The notes below the pieces were generated by a model, which was given only the letters and a program-made list of their open reading frames with translations, made no database searches and was not told the DNA's origin. A DNA stretch of 64,000 bases from Trichobilharzia regenti. Lineage: Eukaryota > Platyhelminthes > Trematoda > Strigeidida > Schistosomatidae. The position numbers and the translations under genes were made by a program. The stretch is from positions 82,222,319 to 82,286,318 of the forward strand of contig OX235264.1 in the NCBI GenBank assembly GCA_944472135.2. Direction: 5' to 3'. Below, in pieces: positions 32,478-46,200 of this stretch (position 1 is its first letter; each line of letters starts with the position of its first letter).

Positions 32478-33490
32478 TTGTCAATGAAGGGGAACACTGA
32501 ACGTTTGTTTCTGGAACTGGTTGTCATTGGTGGACGACTCGAAGGCGCGAATGGTTCGATTGTATACAAGTTCAACGAGGACGACCAAAAACGAGCAAAA
32601 GTACTTCATAATTTTGTATAAAATATTTGTTTATAGACTTTTACTGTGCTCCGCTTTTATTGCCAAACTATATAACTTCCCTCTTACAATATTGGTGTTT
32701 TGGAGTTAAAGTCGAATAAAGTATATGGTATTTATCGGTTCACAGCGTCTTCGTAACAATAGGAACTTAGAGATGAGTTCCTTGACATTTGCGCCTTTGC
32801 TCTTAGGTCCTCCGGTTTCGTCGGAAAATTAGTGAAATGATGTGGGAATGAAATATCTGCCGCACTCATGGAATCCCATTGAATTTCGCGTTAGATAATT
32901 CTACAGACTGAAATTATCCAGCACACTCTAGATCATTAGGGGAGTTAGGCGCCTGAAGGTCACTTTCATCCATTTAGTCGGCCATTTTGGATTGCCGTTC
33001 CCTAACCTTCCGTTTACATAATAGCTTTTACGTTTATCCTGCAGTTATTCGCAACTTATCTCCATGCATATCGTTCATAAATGTCGCATTTCACCTAATG
33101 TTTGTTCCCGTTGCTGTTAAATTTAGTTATTTCGTTTGTTGCGAAAGTTTTTGGAACCAGGACAGCTCCTTCGTTAAAGAAGTTCAACAATAGCGTCCCA
33201 GGAGTGCGAACGCTCCAGGAAACGAACAGGCGAATAAGAAGTGTCAGGGAACTTATCCCTAAGTTCCTATTGTTACGAAGACGCTCCAAATCGATAATTA
33301 CCATATACTTTCTTCGACTTTAACTCCAAAACACGAGTATCGTAAAAAAGAAGATATACTGTTTGGCAATTAAAGTGGAGAGTAATACGAGTCTATAGAC
33401 AAATGTTTTATACGTTTTCGTTCGGCTTCGTCGAACTTGTACACAATCGAACCATTCGCACCTTCGAGTCGTCCACCAAGGGTGAGGATA
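32478..33490. repeat. Inverted repeat of about 1 kb, arms about 265-300 bp
   Basis: The segment about 32525-32800 (+) reappears reverse-complemented at about 33230-33480. Both copies share GACTCGAAGG, GGTTCGATTGT, TTTTGGAGTTAAAGTCGAA, CGTCTTCGTAACAATAGGAA and AAGTTCC. About 430 bp lie between them. Arm identity is clearly below 100 percent. At the inner edge sits a short hairpin, GGAACTTA-GGGA-TAAGTTCC in the better copy. An AATAAA in the left arm and ends like CGTAACA recall an LTR, so this may be two LTR-like copies in opposite orientation, or a fold-back/MITE-like element. Confidence 0.65.
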
Positions 33491-33931
33491 TACGTGGGTT
33501 CCTGTTATATTTTCCGCGACTAATTTTTTTCGTCTTTCATTGGCTAGAATGGTGGCGGTCAATTGGAGTTTTAATTGTTCTTGGGTGCGTGCTGTAGGGT
33601 GCTGTACTTGCGTGGTTGTGTTTGCGTCGTTTGCCAGCATATGTGATTACTATAAACGTGTATTAGACTATTGTAACGCTTTGTTTTTCTTTGTTTGTGC
33701 ATGTACTAGGCTTTATTTGTCGTACAATTCGTTGTTTGGTCTATTGGTTGCTTGGGATGTCAACGAACCGGTGGGTTCTTGTGTTTTTCTGTAATTTAGG
33801 TTATACGTGGGGTATTTTCTTGATGGTTATCGATCATCCCTGTATTTCGATGTTGTTTTTTTACGATTTATCTTGGAATAGTTGTGACATAGATGGATCC
33901 TAATTGATAATTTTATTTTAGTCCGTTGCAG

Positions 33932-36156
<2,225 letters not shown>

Positions 36157-38490
36157 ATAAACTAAATTTGTATCATAATGTAAATAAAATTTTCATGTAT
36201 ATTTTGTTGTCTTTCAATTCATGTGTTCACTTCGTGAGCACGGCATGCTAGACCGGTGCTCTCTAGGACTTTCAATACTAACAATACGTAAGTGTAATTG
36301 TGTAGGAACGATGTCGGTCAGCATACGTGTTAAATTCTAAGTATTTTAGTTAGCTAACGTGCATACGTATCATAGTCATATACAAGTCTTTAGGGACAAT
36401 AGTAGGCATAACTTAGGCACTGCATTCCAGTTCCAGTTCTTATACGGTTACGTGTATTCGAAAGTATTGCATTACTAATGTTTCACTTAAAGCGTGATGT
36501 CAATCCATATGACTAAGGCTGTTGACATGTAGCGTAAATTAAAGTCTACACCAGACGAATTATTGAATTCGTTGAGCTTTAACACTCGTATTTAGATTTA
36601 CCTTACACTAAAATATGCCACCAATTACTTCGTCAGTTCTTATTAATAAGTCATGTCTGCACCTAGTCATCATGACAAATATATCTACACTCAGATATAA
36701 TAAGGAAGGTCTGGTAAGCAGGATATTAAATGTATTTAATGAAAAATAATAACAAGCAAATGTCTTTACGCAGTCGTTTGTCGTAATAATTTGGGCAATG
36801 TCGAATCTCTGTGACCGGGTTGACTGACGTTACCGCATATCTACAAATAAGTAAACAGAGTGTTTTTTAAATCTCTGAAGTAAGAAAGAAGTAATATCAA
36901 AGTTAAACGCTTTATATTTGCCTACTTTTGCTGAAAATGGTTCATTCTCCTTTCTCATTCTTTGTTCATGACAGCATTCTTCTGTGGTTTTCACTGCCAC
37001 ACACATTATTCATCTTCTAAAGGATAGCAGCAAGCATATAATAATAATTTCAAATTTCGTATAAACCAATGTTTACGAAGAATGCATGTCATTTCTACAG
37101 GCGCAATAAGTTATGTTATAAACTGCAATCGTGAAGTATCATAAATTATAAGAGTTAAATTGTAAACCCTTAACAATGAGCACCGTACATTTGGCTAAGT
37201 CCTATGTCCTTGGAATGTGAGTATACATTTGCAATGTTTAATGCCAACCATATTGGTGTAAGCATAGAAAATATGACGTTTTCCATGAAAGTACAGCTTT
37301 GTTCAAACACTGGTGTTGTTGTGTTTCTAATAAAAACAAATACACTGTAAGCAAGCAACTAATAGGCACAAAGAGTAAGTCTCAGCCTTAATAAAGGCAT
37401 ATCCAGTTAACATAAAATGTGTTGCAATAGTGCACAAATGAAAAGACCATAGTGATGTAGATAAGTGATATTTCAGTGACAGGTAAATTGAAAGATCTGC
37501 TGTTCAGCATTTTTTCCTTTGATGCAGTTTCTTATCAACAGTTTGCAGTATTCAGAACATCACAAGTTGCTTACAGATAACTTGTTTAATAATAACTGCT
37601 TTAAATGTATGAGCCATAAGTGCATCTTCTACATCTTTCATAGCCACAATTAAGTCATTAAGGATCTCAGAATATCTTAGTGATGTGAAGCAAAATAATT
37701 ATTAAGATTGATATAACCTATGTAATAGGTGTAGTAGTTGTATGACACAGCTGATAGCTACTAATCAACAGAAAGCTGATACTCATTTTAAGTACTCTGA
37801 CATTTGAGAAAGACTAATTATACTATTCTTCGAGACACGATGAACAAGGATGTCAATATACTCTGATGCCATTTCATGCACTGAGCAATTAAGGCCTTGT
37901 GAAATTCCATCTGCAAATGTCAATTAAACTATTATCACATCTTCGCCAAAGCACTTTTAACTAGGAACTTCATCTAAATAGATATAATCACCAGGAAATT
38001 CAGCAGCCTACCTCATTCATCGCATAATGTCGTCGATATGTTATGAGTATTTCAGTCATCCCGGATGATAACAGAAAAGTTTAACATGTTCAAAGCACAC
38101 ATCTAACCTATGTCTGCATGCTATTTCTCATTCATAGGCCAGATTCTAATAGATTCACTGGAATGACAACAGCCACTGACTGTAGTATATTTACAACCTT
38201 ACGATCTGAAACAACTCGCAAAAAAACAAACCCTCAACGCACTATAATGCAAATAATAGTCTTTCTATGCGAACTTTCTTAAAAAGGATGACTTCTTCAT
38301 TGATAATTCGTCCGAGCTATAATATACAATTTTACGCTCTACTAAGAACAAAATGCAGCAAAATACTGCCATCCGGCTACAGAAGTCTAAAACTAGTCAA
38401 ATATAATCTATTTCCAAAAAACAGGTGATTATAACGTCTGTTGACGTGAGCGCGGTAACCGATGGCATTGCGCGATAACACCTGGTGTCG
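36157..38490. other. Noncoding DNA, nothing recognised
   Basis: The first bases hold two AATAAA signals (about 36158 and 36184) that probably end the upstream gene. Beyond about 36250 I see no coding or repeat feature that can be supported. Confidence 0.5.
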
Positions 38491-38802
38491 GCCTATATCC
38501 TCACACGTCCACCAATGACTACCAATTTCAAAACCAAACGTTCAATGTTCACTTCCATTGACATCCATGTAAGACCAATTCTCTTCCCTGTCCCTTAGGA
38601 ATTGTTGTCCATAAAGCCACTCGTTAATCTTAACATCATCATCTAAAGAAAGTCCGCCTGAGGTGTAGTCAGCAGGATTCTGTTTACTACTGACGTGTCT
38701 TTACTGATCTGGTGTGGATAACTCATTGATAACTGAAAGCCTGCTTCTTACAAATCTTTCAAAACTTATCGTAGCGCTTTTATTCGAATGAAGCACACTT
38801 AA

Positions 38803-39273
38803 TTAATTCGTCCAGTAAGTCGTAGACGAAATCGGTACACGAAGCTGTTGCTGCAGATGTTTAGCAATCTCGAGACATAATTCAACAGCTACTAACTCTA
38901 GTCTAGGTACAGTAACAGATTTCAGTGGTGCGACTCTAAATTTTGCCAGGAGTAAAGAGCAATGAACTTGGTGGGGAACATCTGCATGGATATATGCTAC
39001 ATCACCGCATGCGAACTCTGAAGCGTATGAGAAACAGTGAAGCTGAATGCTCAAAAGTTCACAAGAAACGGGTATTATACATCGTAGAATACGAATTTTA
39101 TGCAAATAATTAATATTCTTATACCATCTCTTCCAGGTGGCTAGACAGTCTTCAGGTAGGTCTGCATCCCATTCTAATCGCCTTCTACGTGTATCTTGCA
39201 AAATTAATTTAGCAGGCAGCAATATCGGTGCTATAATTCCAACCGGGTCAAAGATCGAAGCCATGTAGGGCAA
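38803..39273 (-). pseudogene. BEL/Pao pol, post-RT segment
   Basis: A 156-codon frame starting MPYMASIFDPVGIIAPILLPAK, the invariant BEL/Pao motif. WKRWYKNINYL and VAPLKSVTVPRLELVAVELCLEI follow, which belong to the start of RNase H (LELVAV is the first RNase H block). It closes at 38803 in the middle of the domain. Confidence 0.78.
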
Positions 39274-40155
39274 GAGTCCTTCTGGTTTTTCTTATTTTAA
39301 ATTCACGAGTTCGAAAACAGAAACTGTCACTTAATACATTCCATTCTATACCCGGGGCCTTCTCGTTATTCTCTTTAGATGCAAGGATATCAATGTTTCT
39401 CTCTGCGCGGTATTCTTCTGGGATGAACTTCATTAATTCTCGGTTATTACCAGTCCATTTGGTCAGATTAAATGCTCCTAATTTTAGGATCTGTTTCACC
39501 GGAGTATAAATCAGCTTACCCTCGACTAAAGTATTAACACCACTAAGCAAATCGTCGACAAAACTGCACTCTGGCTGCTTGAATGACACGCTCATCGAAC
39601 TTATCAGCGTTGTCCGCGATAGTCCTTTGTAAGGCAAAGGTCGCACAACTCGGCGAAGATGTCGTTCTGAAAGTATGCACCTTCACTCTGTAAACTACTG
39701 GTTCCATATTCACGCTGCAACCGACCCACGATAAAAATCTAAGGGCTTTCCTGGCGTGCGAAGGAACGATCACTTGGTGAAACATAGTTTCTACGTCTGC
39801 AGTAATGCCTATTGGTCGCTGACGAAATCTCATAGACATCCACAAAATTATTTGCTAGATCCGGACCAGAATACAGATTGTTGTTCAGAGATATTGCTGC
39901 GTACTCTGCCGCAGAGTCAGACACAATCCTTAATTTATTGGGCATCTCCGGATGGAAACCTGGATGGTGTGGCAAGTACCAAACCTGTCCATCTAGGGGA
40001 CTCCATGAGGCCATCTGATCTGCTGTTGGCATAACCCTTTGTAACCGTAGCAACCTCTGTACTATCCATGCTTTGGAAACAGTAACATGAAGGGACGTAT
40101 CCAACGGAGACTTCATGTTGTACCTTTTTGCAAGAAAAAAGGGGTTGTGAACCAA
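39250..40155 (-). pseudogene. BEL/Pao reverse transcriptase, broken
   Basis: Three overlapping frames (40155-39739, 39845-39543, 39646-39248) together encode the RT: WYLPHHPGFHPEMPNKLRIV, ITADVETMFHQVIV (motif A, catalytic Asp present), RTTSSPSCATFALQRT, and FVDDLLSG (motif C, equivalent to YVDD). Two frameshifts at about 39840 and 39640 break it. Confidence 0.8.
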
Positions 40156-40441
40156 GCGTCTTAAAGCAGACTGTCTTAGTTGCTCCTACTAAACTCACTT
40201 CTCTTGCTAAATCTTCTGTGACCAGTGTTGCGTTTGAACCACTATCGAAAAACGCACAGGTTTGAAAAACATTACCATTATATCTGGCTGAAACGGGCAC
40301 TATAGCGAATTCTGTCTCACTTGTCGGAGTCTTGTGCAAAGTCAAATCACAACACGGTTGAGCTCTGATATGCACATAATTTTTATATCGTCGGATAATC
40401 CCTGGCTTCTGTGCAGCAACTTTTGGTGTCTCCAACCACAA
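39935..40441 (-). pseudogene. BEL/Pao protease, broken
   Basis: The frame contains CAFFDSGSNATLVTEDLAREV, with the D-S-G active-site triplet of a retropepsin-type protease. It overlaps the RT frame at 39935-40155, which shows a frameshift between protease and RT. Confidence 0.72.
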
Positions 40442-41345
40442 CCTTCAACTGCGCGGGACCTTGAAGAACGACGACTCTTTGCTGTATGATTTGCTTTTAA
40501 ACAGACGTTGGATAGTTTTCTCTTGGAAACAAATGCCAGACGTTCATCAAGGTCTTTATCTTTAAACCTTGAACTCTGGTCTAAGAAATTTCCTCCCGAA
40601 CATAATATACAGGGTGGGGTAAATAAACGTAACTCATTCTTAAGATCATTATTCGGTTTTCCGACATAATTCTCTGAGAGCCGGGTGACAAACACTCGGT
40701 GTTTAGAATCAGAGTTTTTCTTCGTAGGGATGCTAGACTCTGTGCCATTTTTTTCCCGTAGAATGACCATTGATTAGCAGCCCATACCTGGTGTTAGCCA
40801 TTTCTGACTGCTCCTTAACAAAGAAGCACAAGTCGCTTAATGGTGGTTCGCGATCGCCCTTTATGATGTTGCAAGTGACCTTTATTTATTCTCTCTGGGA
40901 ATGGACAGGGAGTTAAAGAACTAGTTGTTCAATAGTTTTGCCAGATTTCAAGTCTGAAACAGTTCATTTGCTTTAATGTCAGTTCTCAGACTTGCATCTA
41001 GTGAGATAACTTTCTTAATAATGCTGCATCGTTGCTTTCAGCATTCGGAAATTCCGGGAGTTTCTCTATGAAAGTTCGTGCCACAATGTGCCTCTGTCAA
41101 AGTGCTTCTTCTAACACTTTTGGGGTTTTATATCAGCCATCCTCTGGCTCCAAGAAAACACTGTTTAATTACATCTTTTGGTTCTCCTTCACAATACTGA
41201 ATTAAGTAATCTGGCCCAGTTCGGTATCCAATAGCACCATTATCCTCCAAGTCTTCAAAATTCTATTTAAAATTCCAATAATTTACAGGATTACCGTCAA
41301 ACTTAATAATCTCTCTTTCAGACGTGTCCAGAAACTTAGACAAAG
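40342..41345 (-). pseudogene. BEL/Pao gag remnant
   Basis: The 40770-40342 frame has a Cys-rich stretch CILCSGGNFLDQSS and a later CLKANHTAKSRR, a damaged pair of zinc knuckles. Further upstream (about 41345-41000) interrupted frames read IKFDGNPVNYWNF and PDYLIQYCEGEPKDVI, matching the conserved gag DUF1759-type region. The start of the gene is replaced by a fragment of an L2-like RT. Confidence 0.62.
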
Positions 41346-41347
41346 AC

Positions 41348-41455
41348 CATTTACTGACTCCTGATAGAAAGCTGTTGCTTTCGACACAGTCTAGCTGGGA
41401 GTTAACAGGCATTGAAACAGTTCAGTCACCGGCATACTTAGCAAAGTAGATATGC
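41348..41455 (-). repeat. Fragment of L2/Rex1-like reverse transcriptase
   Basis: About 105 bp closely resemble 55430-55540 (-) within the L2/Rex1-like element B, including CTAGCTGGGAGTTAACAG. In protein terms it covers the region just after the catalytic DD. It adjoins the gag remnant directly and so marks an insertion or rearrangement boundary. Confidence 0.65.
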
Positions 41456-41704
41456 AAATACTGCAGTTGTTGACCATAATAATGATAGATATTGGATGAT
41501 GTCGCATGATTCAACGGTATAATAGAAATAAATGAAATTTTCAAGACAACAGCCTATTTGACGATGTCACTGTATCGCGGTACGTTCAACGTTTGCGTTA
41601 CATTTTTACGTGATTCGTTACATAAAATTTATCTTGTTGTAGTACTTGCACAAGTACTATACCACTTCCATACTTGTAACCACTAACTCTCATTTCTAAT
41701 AGTT

Positions 41705-43288
41705 ATGGTTAATCAAAGTAAAAAGCAACGAACCCAATCCCCTGTAAAACTGGTGTCTAATTTAACGTCCTTGATTGCTACATCAAGCAACACACCCCCA
41801 ACAAACGGCTATAGTGAGTCACATAACTCACGTGTATGCCGTAAGCGTCGAGCTGAAACTGAGGATAAAACTGTACTGACAGCCAGTATTAGCACTACTC
41901 CTAAAAATTCGGTACCCTCTGCTCATACAGAACTCCTCCCTTCACCTTATGTGCTTATGGAAAAACTCCAGCCATCAAGCTCTTTTTCAGTACTATCTTC
42001 AGAAATAGAACTTCTAAAGTTGTCTATAGGAGAACTTAAGGCTGAGTTAAGGGAAATAAAAAACAGCAAGTCAGTAAATGCTGGAAACATCGAAACCAAT
42101 ACCGAGATATCCAAATTATCAGATCAGATCAGCGATATCAGATCGCAGGTCTGTGAACTGACACCTCTAACTATCCTCATGAAAACGGTAAACCTTAACA
42201 AGCTTGACACAGAATCGGTAACTAAGGTAGATAACCTCATTAACTTTGTTACCACAGAAGTAACAAAACGACTCGACGCAAAACTGAGTGCTATTGTCTA
42301 CAACGTTCCGGACAATGAGGCACTAAAAAAGGTACAGCGCATCTTACTTAGTGAAGCGAAAATGCCTAACTCCAAGACTAAGTGCTACAGGCTGAAGAAG
42401 AGTCAACATGAAAAGTGTTGTCCTATTCGTTTTCAGTTCGAAACACCGGCAGAGACCAGAAAATTCATTCACTCCCAACACACCCTATCGCAAGCCAGAA
42501 ACTACAAACATATAAAGGTCGGGGTGGAAAAAACAGTTATAGAAAGGCGCGCACACAACTATCTCACTAAGACTAATTGTGAAATAGGTAATAGGACATT
42601 GCAAGCAGCCATTATTCCCAACCCTGTGAAAGATACAGTAGACCCCACCGCATCACCCCTCTCAAAACACACAGAAATATCCCATCAGAGTGCAACACCA
42701 GCCGAAAGGCCACTAGACTGTAACCAAATAAATAATAAAACCATACCACCCATCACCGCAGAATCTAAAATGCCACTAAATAACCCCAGAAAAAAAGTTA
42801 AAACCCCCCGAAATTCGACTTTGTCCTCTCCTAGCTATAATTCCATTGGTAAAGATAAGGAAAATATGCCCCTAAATCATACCAACAAAAACAGTGGCAG
42901 CTTAAATAAGCCCACACTCCCCACGGTTAATAGTATTAGCACTCACAACGTGCTAAATCGCACCGTGGCACACACTAATATCCAATGTCACAACGATGTC
43001 ACCCTAAATAGTACAAGTGGTAATAGTCAGAACTCGGCTACCAACAACTCAGGGTCTTCAGAGTATGGCACACAAACAAATTTCGACCGGATATATGGTA
43101 CAAGTCTGCTGGGAACTAACCCACAATGCAGTACACACGAAACCCACACAAGGACACAACTAGCATCAAACAATAGGTGGAATAATAAGCCATGGTCATC
43201 ACAAGGATCCAATCATTTTTTATCCCCCGCGTCCCTGTCAGCGTTGAAAAAACAGCTGGTAGGGATGTTAACACTCCTAAACCACTAG
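41705..43288 (+). CDS. ORF1 of an intact two-ORF non-LTR retrotransposon
   Basis: A 527-codon open frame starting ATG. Residues about 95-190 form a probable coiled coil (EIELLKLSIGELKAELREI, then ISKLSDQISDIRSQ). An RNA-binding-like fold follows at about 195-290 (AIVYNVPDNEALKKV, then CYRLKKS and PIRFQFETPAETRKFI). The C-terminal 230 residues are Asn/Ser/Thr-rich low complexity. This is the architecture of jockey/CR1-group ORF1 proteins that package element RNA. No PHD finger is present, unlike the element at 9-14 kb. It overlaps ORF2 by 97 nt in the -1 frame. No internal stop occurs. Confidence 0.85.
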   Translation: MVNQSKKQRTQSPVKLVSNLTSLIATSSNTPPTNGYSESHNSRVCRKRRAETEDKTVLTASISTTPKNSVPSAHTELLPSPYVLMEKLQPSSSFSVLSSEIELLKLSIGELKAELREIKNSKSVNAGNIETNTEISKLSDQISDIRSQVCELTPLTILMKTVNLNKLDTESVTKVDNLINFVTTEVTKRLDAKLSAIVYNVPDNEALKKVQRILLSEAKMPNSKTKCYRLKKSQHEKCCPIRFQFETPAETRKFIHSQHTLSQARNYKHIKVGVEKTVIERRAHNYLTKTNCEIGNRTLQAAIIPNPVKDTVDPTASPLSKHTEISHQSATPAERPLDCNQINNKTIPPITAESKMPLNNPRKKVKTPRNSTLSSPSYNSIGKDKENMPLNHTNKNSGSLNKPTLPTVNSISTHNVLNRTVAHTNIQCHNDVTLNSTSGNSQNSATNNSGSSEYGTQTNFDRIYGTSLLGTNPQCSTHETHTRTQLASNNRWNNKPWSSQGSNHFLSPASLSALKKQLVGMLTLLNH

Positions 43289-46200
43289 TGCTGGCTCCCT
43301 CCTTGCATGAAAACAGGAACGGTCTAGTGCACCCGTATCCATTGGACACACTTGACACTTGCACAAGTATAGGCCAAATAAAGAACCCTACCCACTTCTG
43401 TAACCTAACTAAAAATAAAAGTTCCTTAGTCTATAGCAAATCCAGTACTCCAACTCCTAATTCTCCACCGAAAACAGCACACAACAACTCGATAGACATA
43501 GGTGAGCATGATGCTGAAACTCCTCTTAACATAGGATCGTCATGTCAAGCAGAACTACTGGGTGCTGAACCATATTCGGGGCTGACTAACGAACTTAAAT
43601 ACTTCAAATGCTACTTCAACTCTCATCTTTACGTAATCCTCATAAATGCTAGATCTGTTCTAAATAAATTGCCGATGCTCAGAGCACTCACAGTAATATA
43701 CAAACCCCCTGTAATTGTCATCACTGAATCTTGGTGTCATTCGGACATCCTGGATGAAGAAATAAGCTTAGATAACTACACACACTTTCGGTGTGACAGG
43801 GAAGGTGGTAAGGGAGGGGGTTGTCTCATGTACTTTCTGAATGAACTTACTGTATCACAGCTAGAAAGTAGTACACTTAACATGCCTGAGACTCTATGGG
43901 TTAATGTACACTTAAATAACGTAACAGCATTAATTGGATGCTCCTACAGAGCACCTGGCACCTTTAGTAATTACGAGACCCAACTCATTAATACTCTGGA
44001 GCAATTAACCGACTTACAATACGATCATAAGATCCTATGTGGGGACTTTAACTTACCTGAAATCAACTGGGATATACCCACAGGTCCAACTAAATTTGAT
44101 AAGTTCTTAGACACACTGGATATACTTGGCTGGAAACAAACTGTCACTACTCCCACAAGAGGTAACAACGTACTAGACTTAATCTTCTGCCACAATATAA
44201 GCCCCCTTTCAACGCTAGTAGGTTCTGAGTTCCCAGGGAGCGACCACAAAACAGTAATGTGTGCACTGCCAATTCCGCTGAGTAGCAATGCATCTCATAC
44301 CTCCACTTCACAACAAGTAATATATAGGAACTATAGTAAGGCAAACTGGGCCTTAGTTGAATCGATGCTAAGATCCTCCAAATGGGATGAATACTTCACT
44401 ACTGATGACCTATCGAGAGCCCTAACCATCTTCTACCATAACTCAAACATATGCTTAGATGCTGTCATTCCACTCCAAACACTAAAGGTTTCCCCACACA
44501 GAAAGTCATTCATAAAACCAAAGGATCGTAAGAAACTGAAGAAACTCTCAACAAGTTACTTCAAACACCACGACTTTGGCACTCTAGGTCTAATACTTAA
44601 AACCCTTAGCTCCATCACACAAGCTCAAGATTTCCGTATGAGAAAGGAAGAACGCATCGCAGTAGCCAGTCCTGCTAGAGTGTATGCACTCACAGAAATC
44701 TTAAGGAAGCGAATGAATCGCAAAAATCACAGCATTTCTCTCCTCATAGACAAAGGCAGGCTATGCACTAACTCTGCAGACATATGTGAACTATTCAACA
44801 AAACGTTTGCAGGTAACTACCTTAAGCCCTCAGTCCAGCTACTCGATATACACCCTATTACTAAAATGGCACAAACTCCAACTCCACTGACACCAAACCA
44901 AATTAGCACTGTTCAATTCACTTACGCTGACATTAACCAAACTATAAGAACCCTCAAAAGTTCAAAAGGTTTCGGTACCGACGGTATATCATCTTACTTC
45001 TATAAATATGGTGGCCCTGACATTCCTCTACTACTGCTTAAAATATTCACAATGTCCCTAGAAACCCAAACTTACCCTGACATATGGAAGACAACATTCA
45101 TTATGCCTAAACACAAATCTGGCTCGAAAACTGAAGTCAGTAACTACCGGCCAATCAATATCACACCTATAGCATCTAGAATCATGGAGAGACTAGTCAA
45201 AGATAACTTAATCAAACATATGCTTAGCTGCAACATCATAAGTCCGAACCAACATGGATTCCTGAAATCCAGATCATGTTTAACATGTCACCTAGACTTC
45301 TTCAATTTTGTAACCAGCAGTCGTGACAGACGGCAACTAGTACTTGTCATCTACTTTGACATTTCTAAGGCATTTGACCGTGTTGACCATTTACTGCTAA
45401 CAAATAAACTGAACTCCTTAGGAATACGTGACCCATTATTAGGATGGCTTAAATCATTCCTTAACAATAGGTCCCAAATAGTTAAACTCGGGTCTGCAAC
45501 CTCCAAACCTAGCCCTATCACTTCTGGTGTAGTACAAGGTAGTGTCATTGGACCCCTCCTATTTACACTATACATCAATGACATATGCGCTTGCTTCACG
45601 CACGGGAAACCATTCATCTTTGCAGATGACCTAAAAGTAGCTTATACATTCCAACGTGATGACTTAGGGAACTTCGAGAATGTAGTACAGAAGGAATTAG
45701 ATAAAATGGCTGCTTGGTCGTCCCTATGGAATCTCCAATTTAATCTGAACAAATGTGGCTGGATCTGCTTCGGTGCACCCTCAATTGACCTGAAATTAAC
45801 GCTCCAATCTGCTAACCTAACAAGACTCCGAAGTGTCGTTGACCTAGGCTTGAGGTACTCTAGTGACTTGACATTCTCAGAGCAAGTAGCATCACAGACT
45901 AGAAAATCGAGGATGCTCTTAGGATGCATACTCAGGAACTTTCACGACAATGAAGCCAAGCTAATTCTGTACAAAACATGTGTCAGACCACTACTAGAAT
46001 ACTGTCCATTTATTATAAGCAGCACTCGCACACGTGACAAGCTAAGGATGGAAAGTATCCAACGATATTTTACCTCAAAACTGCTTGGCTACGATTGTAA
46101 GAAAGACTACATCTCACGGTGCATGATCCTAAAACTCGACCCACTTTGGACAAGGCGACTTATTATAAACCTAATATTCTTCTTTAAGGTCCTTCACAAA

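Larger units (their letters stand above)
38498..41345 (-). mobile_element. Second BEL/Pao retrotransposon relic
   Basis: Minus-strand pieces run in BEL/Pao order: gag (about 41345-40770, DUF1759-like IKFDGNPVNYW), zinc region, protease (40441-39935), RT (40155-39250), BEL/Pao-specific segment (39273-38803), and an NPADYTSGG/EWLYG block (about 38680-38600). The integrase expected next is absent: the sequence changes at about 38560, and a segment shared with 32480-32535 follows. Many frameshifts are present. It is more decayed than the BEL/Pao element at 23-27 kb and clearly a different copy. Confidence 0.72.
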
